This document shows, one piece after another, positions 63,001 to 64,000 of a stretch of 64,000 nucleotides of DNA. Under the pieces are notes generated by a model. It was given only the letters and a program-made list of their open reading frames with translations. It did no database searches and was not told where the DNA came from. How positions within the stretch are numbered: the first letter of the stretch is position 1; every line of letters starts with the position of its first letter. A program made the position numbers and the translations under genes. The DNA is taken from the NCBI RefSeq assembly GCF_021390535.1, contig NZ_JAJUXG010000005.1, forward strand, positions 186,001 to 250,000, written 5' to 3'. The stretch comes from Dyadobacter sp. CY312 (GTDB lineage Bacteria; Bacteroidota; Bacteroidia; Cytophagales; Spirosomataceae).

Positions 63001-63365
63001 AAGTATTGAACCGCTACCGCTCAGAAGCAGAGCCGGGTGATGGCAAGGTGTACCGCGCTGCAAGAGGAGGAACACAAAGCAACAGCACACGTCTTTCCAC
63101 TTTCTATTTGCAAGATGGTTCCTTTCTGAGATGTACGAACCTGACACTGGGTTACAACGTAACATCGATTTCCAAGCTCAGCAAAAATGCGATCAGCGCG
63201 TTGAGAGTTTGTGTTGGGGTGGATAATGCCTTCACCATTACCAAGTATTTGGGATACAATCCGGAAGTTGATTACAACGATGGTTCCAACCTTACTCCGG
63301 GTGTAGATTATGGAAAATATCCGCTGGCCCGCGCTTACAATATCGGAGCCCGTATCACCTTTTAA
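60024..63365 (+). CDS. SusC/RagA-type TonB-dependent outer membrane transporter
   Basis: 1113 residues. Signal peptide MKKLFLPVIPMMIAGAMVFS and a following polar lead. CarbopepD_reg-like domain with VTGKVIDESGEALFGVTVIE and TLVFSFVGFIAQEVVVS; plug with LNEVVAVGYQTMRKSDLTGA, VRGVGSVNASSDPLYVVDGY, DIESIDILKDAASAAIYGSR and AAGGVVLITTKRG. The barrel continues to the typical aromatic end AYNIGARITF. Paralogous to the SusC at 51 kb (about the same length, similar plug). SusD begins 10 bases later. Probably the transporter partner of the adjacent galactonate dehydratase, but that is only by position. Confidence 0.94.
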   Translation: MKKLFLPVIPMMIAGAMVFSPGSVLRAAPVKSQSIIGNKLAPKAKVTGKVIDESGEALFGVTVIEKGNTSSGTVTDVNGEFIIDAKQGSTLVFSFVGFIAQEVVVSNQTNFRIQLKQDALMLNEVVAVGYQTMRKSDLTGAISSVKAKELNLTTPTVGQALVGKVAGVQISQVSGAPYVGTKIRVRGVGSVNASSDPLYVVDGYPAGTDVFINPNDIESIDILKDAASAAIYGSRAAGGVVLITTKRGKEGKGKLEYDYQFGVHQLSKKVDMLNSSEFAQLMIDGRNNSYRDLMVNGGKTWTDAMFSDDNATRIKNVGNAGTVSIPTDIYDFAAQKMITPKYNTDWQNELYRNAPVNRHNISFAGGQNGLRYAISGGHLNQQGIILSTKQERTNFRANIDADVNKRLKVGANLSFTSNTNREVQEGRFHQGPILGALVYMPIFKAYNEDGSLAKNEAAALSPGFGFQSIENPVALATETHINRKGQRGTYNGFATFEIVKDLNFKVNLGMQTYNEKYEFYLPTSLSSGANPPGSPQAIAAANATARTTSQMDKLAEFTLTYRKNWGKHNFDGLAGYSVQENNRDIIEVNSKGFQNDRIEEITGKGADATFFSLNTGNNGTGKTDWTLISYLARAVYNFDNKYYLTASFRTDGSSRFGPNNRWGNFPSISAGWNISNESFYNDFLGKSSTMKLRGSWGLSGNNNIGNYAFLQTMSAPGGVVFGNNSVNTAMWASGIKDLNLGWESTSQYNVGLDLGLFNDRLSIMANYYLSRSYDLLFNQPLSAISGTSSILTNLRNSKVQNTGFDIQADARVISTNDFDLNISGNFSLNRNKVLNMGGASTIYSTGAERSYLTHITQEGQPIGMFYGFKVKGMVREADMENIAADNAAYNSATQSFPAGYVLKGPARSTASTNPLRPGDLYFEDVNKDGVVNDADKGIIGSPHAKFTYGFALSANYKQFDFSSSFNGSYGNKVLDGQDYYIYNMEGSGNQYSKVLNRYRSEAEPGDGKVYRAARGGTQSNSTRLSTFYLQDGSFLRCTNLTLGYNVTSISKLSKNAISALRVCVGVDNAFTITKYLGYNPEVDYNDGSNLTPGVDYGKYPLARAYNIGARITF

Positions 63366-63375
63366 TTTCTGAAAA

Positions 63376-64000
63376 ATGTTTAGTTACAAATATAAAATAT
63401 CAAGTGTTGTGGTTGCGGCCGGACTTGCCATTATGAGTTCGTGTTCGTCAGATTTTATCAATCTGCAAGATCCCAATGCTGTTTCCAACGAGAGCTATTA
63501 CCGTACAGAAAGCGATGTACTTGCGGCTGTAAATGGTGTATATCAGTTACTGCGAAATGGTAATGGAGTTGGAGAAACCAGTGGTTTATTCAACGAAGAA
63601 CGGTCGGATAATACCGGAAGAGACGACAACCAGTCGAACGCGGGTGAACCCTTTCAGTTCAATGATTTTTCGATCCTGCCAAGTAACGGCTATTTAAAAA
63701 GTCATTGGCTGGCTTTGTATCAAAGTGTTTCAAGAAGCAATCAGGTACTGGACGGCATCGAAAAGGTTACGTTCACAGATAACAACCTGAAAGAGCAATA
63801 CAAAGCGGAGGCGAAATTTATCCGGGCGCTCACTTATTTTCATCTTGTTCGGAAATGGGGAGATGTGCCTTTGGTAACCAAGCCATTGATCACCATTGCA
63901 GAGGTGCAGGCCAGTACCGTACGTGCAAAAGAAGCAGTGGTTTACCAGCAAATTGTAGCTGATTTGAAAGATGCAGTTGGCAGCACTTTACCTAATGTGC
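63376..64000 (+). CDS. RagB/SusD family lipoprotein (cut by window end)
   Basis: The frame runs from this ATG to the window end (208 codons seen). Lipoprotein signal MFSYKYKISSVVVAAGLAIM followed by SSCSS (Cys23). Then SDFINLQDPNAVSNESYYRT and TESDVLAAVNGVYQLLRNG, the SusD N-terminal fingerprint, and KAEAKFIRALTYFHLVRKWG, DVPLVTKPL. It starts 10 bases after SusC, in the same operon. The C-terminus is outside the window. Confidence 0.92.
   Translation, partial: MFSYKYKISSVVVAAGLAIMSSCSSDFINLQDPNAVSNESYYRTESDVLAAVNGVYQLLRNGNGVGETSGLFNEERSDNTGRDDNQSNAGEPFQFNDFSILPSNGYLKSHWLALYQSVSRSNQVLDGIEKVTFTDNNLKEQYKAEAKFIRALTYFHLVRKWGDVPLVTKPLITIAEVQASTVRAKEAVVYQQIVADLKDAVGSTLPNV

Overview
The window looks like a chromosomal segment of a member of the Bacteroidota, most likely Cytophagales and close to Dyadobacter/Spirosomataceae. 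The grounds are two SusC/SusD outer-membrane pairs, two secreted proteins with type IX secretion (T9SS) C-terminal sorting domains, AraC, LytS/LytTR and multi-PAS sensors typical of that group, and promoter-like TAnnTTTG boxes upstream of several genes. The genus assignment is inference. No rRNA, tRNA, CRISPR array, intact insertion sequence or prophage was seen.

Layout. 1-5.3 kb: end of an iron-sulfur subunit gene, then FAD and molybdopterin subunits of a PaoABC-type aldehyde oxidoreductase, and a PQQ-dependent dehydrogenase, all on +. An AraC regulator and an NTF2-like protein face them. 7.2-8.2 kb is gene-poor. 8.2-12 kb: a large T9SS-exported DUF4347/VCBS protein. 12.2-14.6 kb: an exported alpha/beta hydrolase, a small coding fragment and a YWKNG-repeat lipoprotein. 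15.1-15.5 kb: tmRNA (ssrA) on -, next to a DUF2383 protein. 16.3-19.2 kb (-): ECF sigma factor, anti-sigma-like HEAT protein and two DUF4097 proteins, probably one operon. 19.4-22.6 kb: a soluble six-PAS histidine kinase. 22.8-31.7 kb: serine hydrolase, small membrane protein, DUF808 protein, ornithine cyclodeaminase homologue, two tandem flavodoxin-fold oxidoreductases under an AraC regulator, and a secreted beta-helix protein.

32-41.6 kb is a signalling district: a NarL-type response regulator and its TPR-like sensor kinase, a divergent response regulator without a phospho-acceptor Asp, a second T9SS protein, then a LytS kinase/LytTR regulator pair and a META-domain lipoprotein. 42.2-43.5 kb is an unusual non-coding stretch with a 14-bp minisatellite and four consecutive hairpins. 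43.5-49.2 kb is a complete seven-gene Mrp-type Na+/H+ antiporter operon. 51-56 kb is a SusC/SusD pair, followed by an internally shortened YhcG/DUF1016 nuclease homologue, an S41 peptidase lipoprotein, a D-galactonate dehydratase, and a second SusC with a SusD cut by the window end.

How the genes fit together: the first cluster is a periplasmic or membrane-linked oxidation module for aldehydes and sugars/alcohols. The ECF cluster is an envelope-stress type unit. The SusCD pairs and galactonate dehydratase point to uptake and breakdown of sugars or sugar acids, but no glycoside hydrolase lies in the window. Most starts given are the ATG that yields a sensible signal peptide, because Shine-Dalgarno signals are weak in this phylum.
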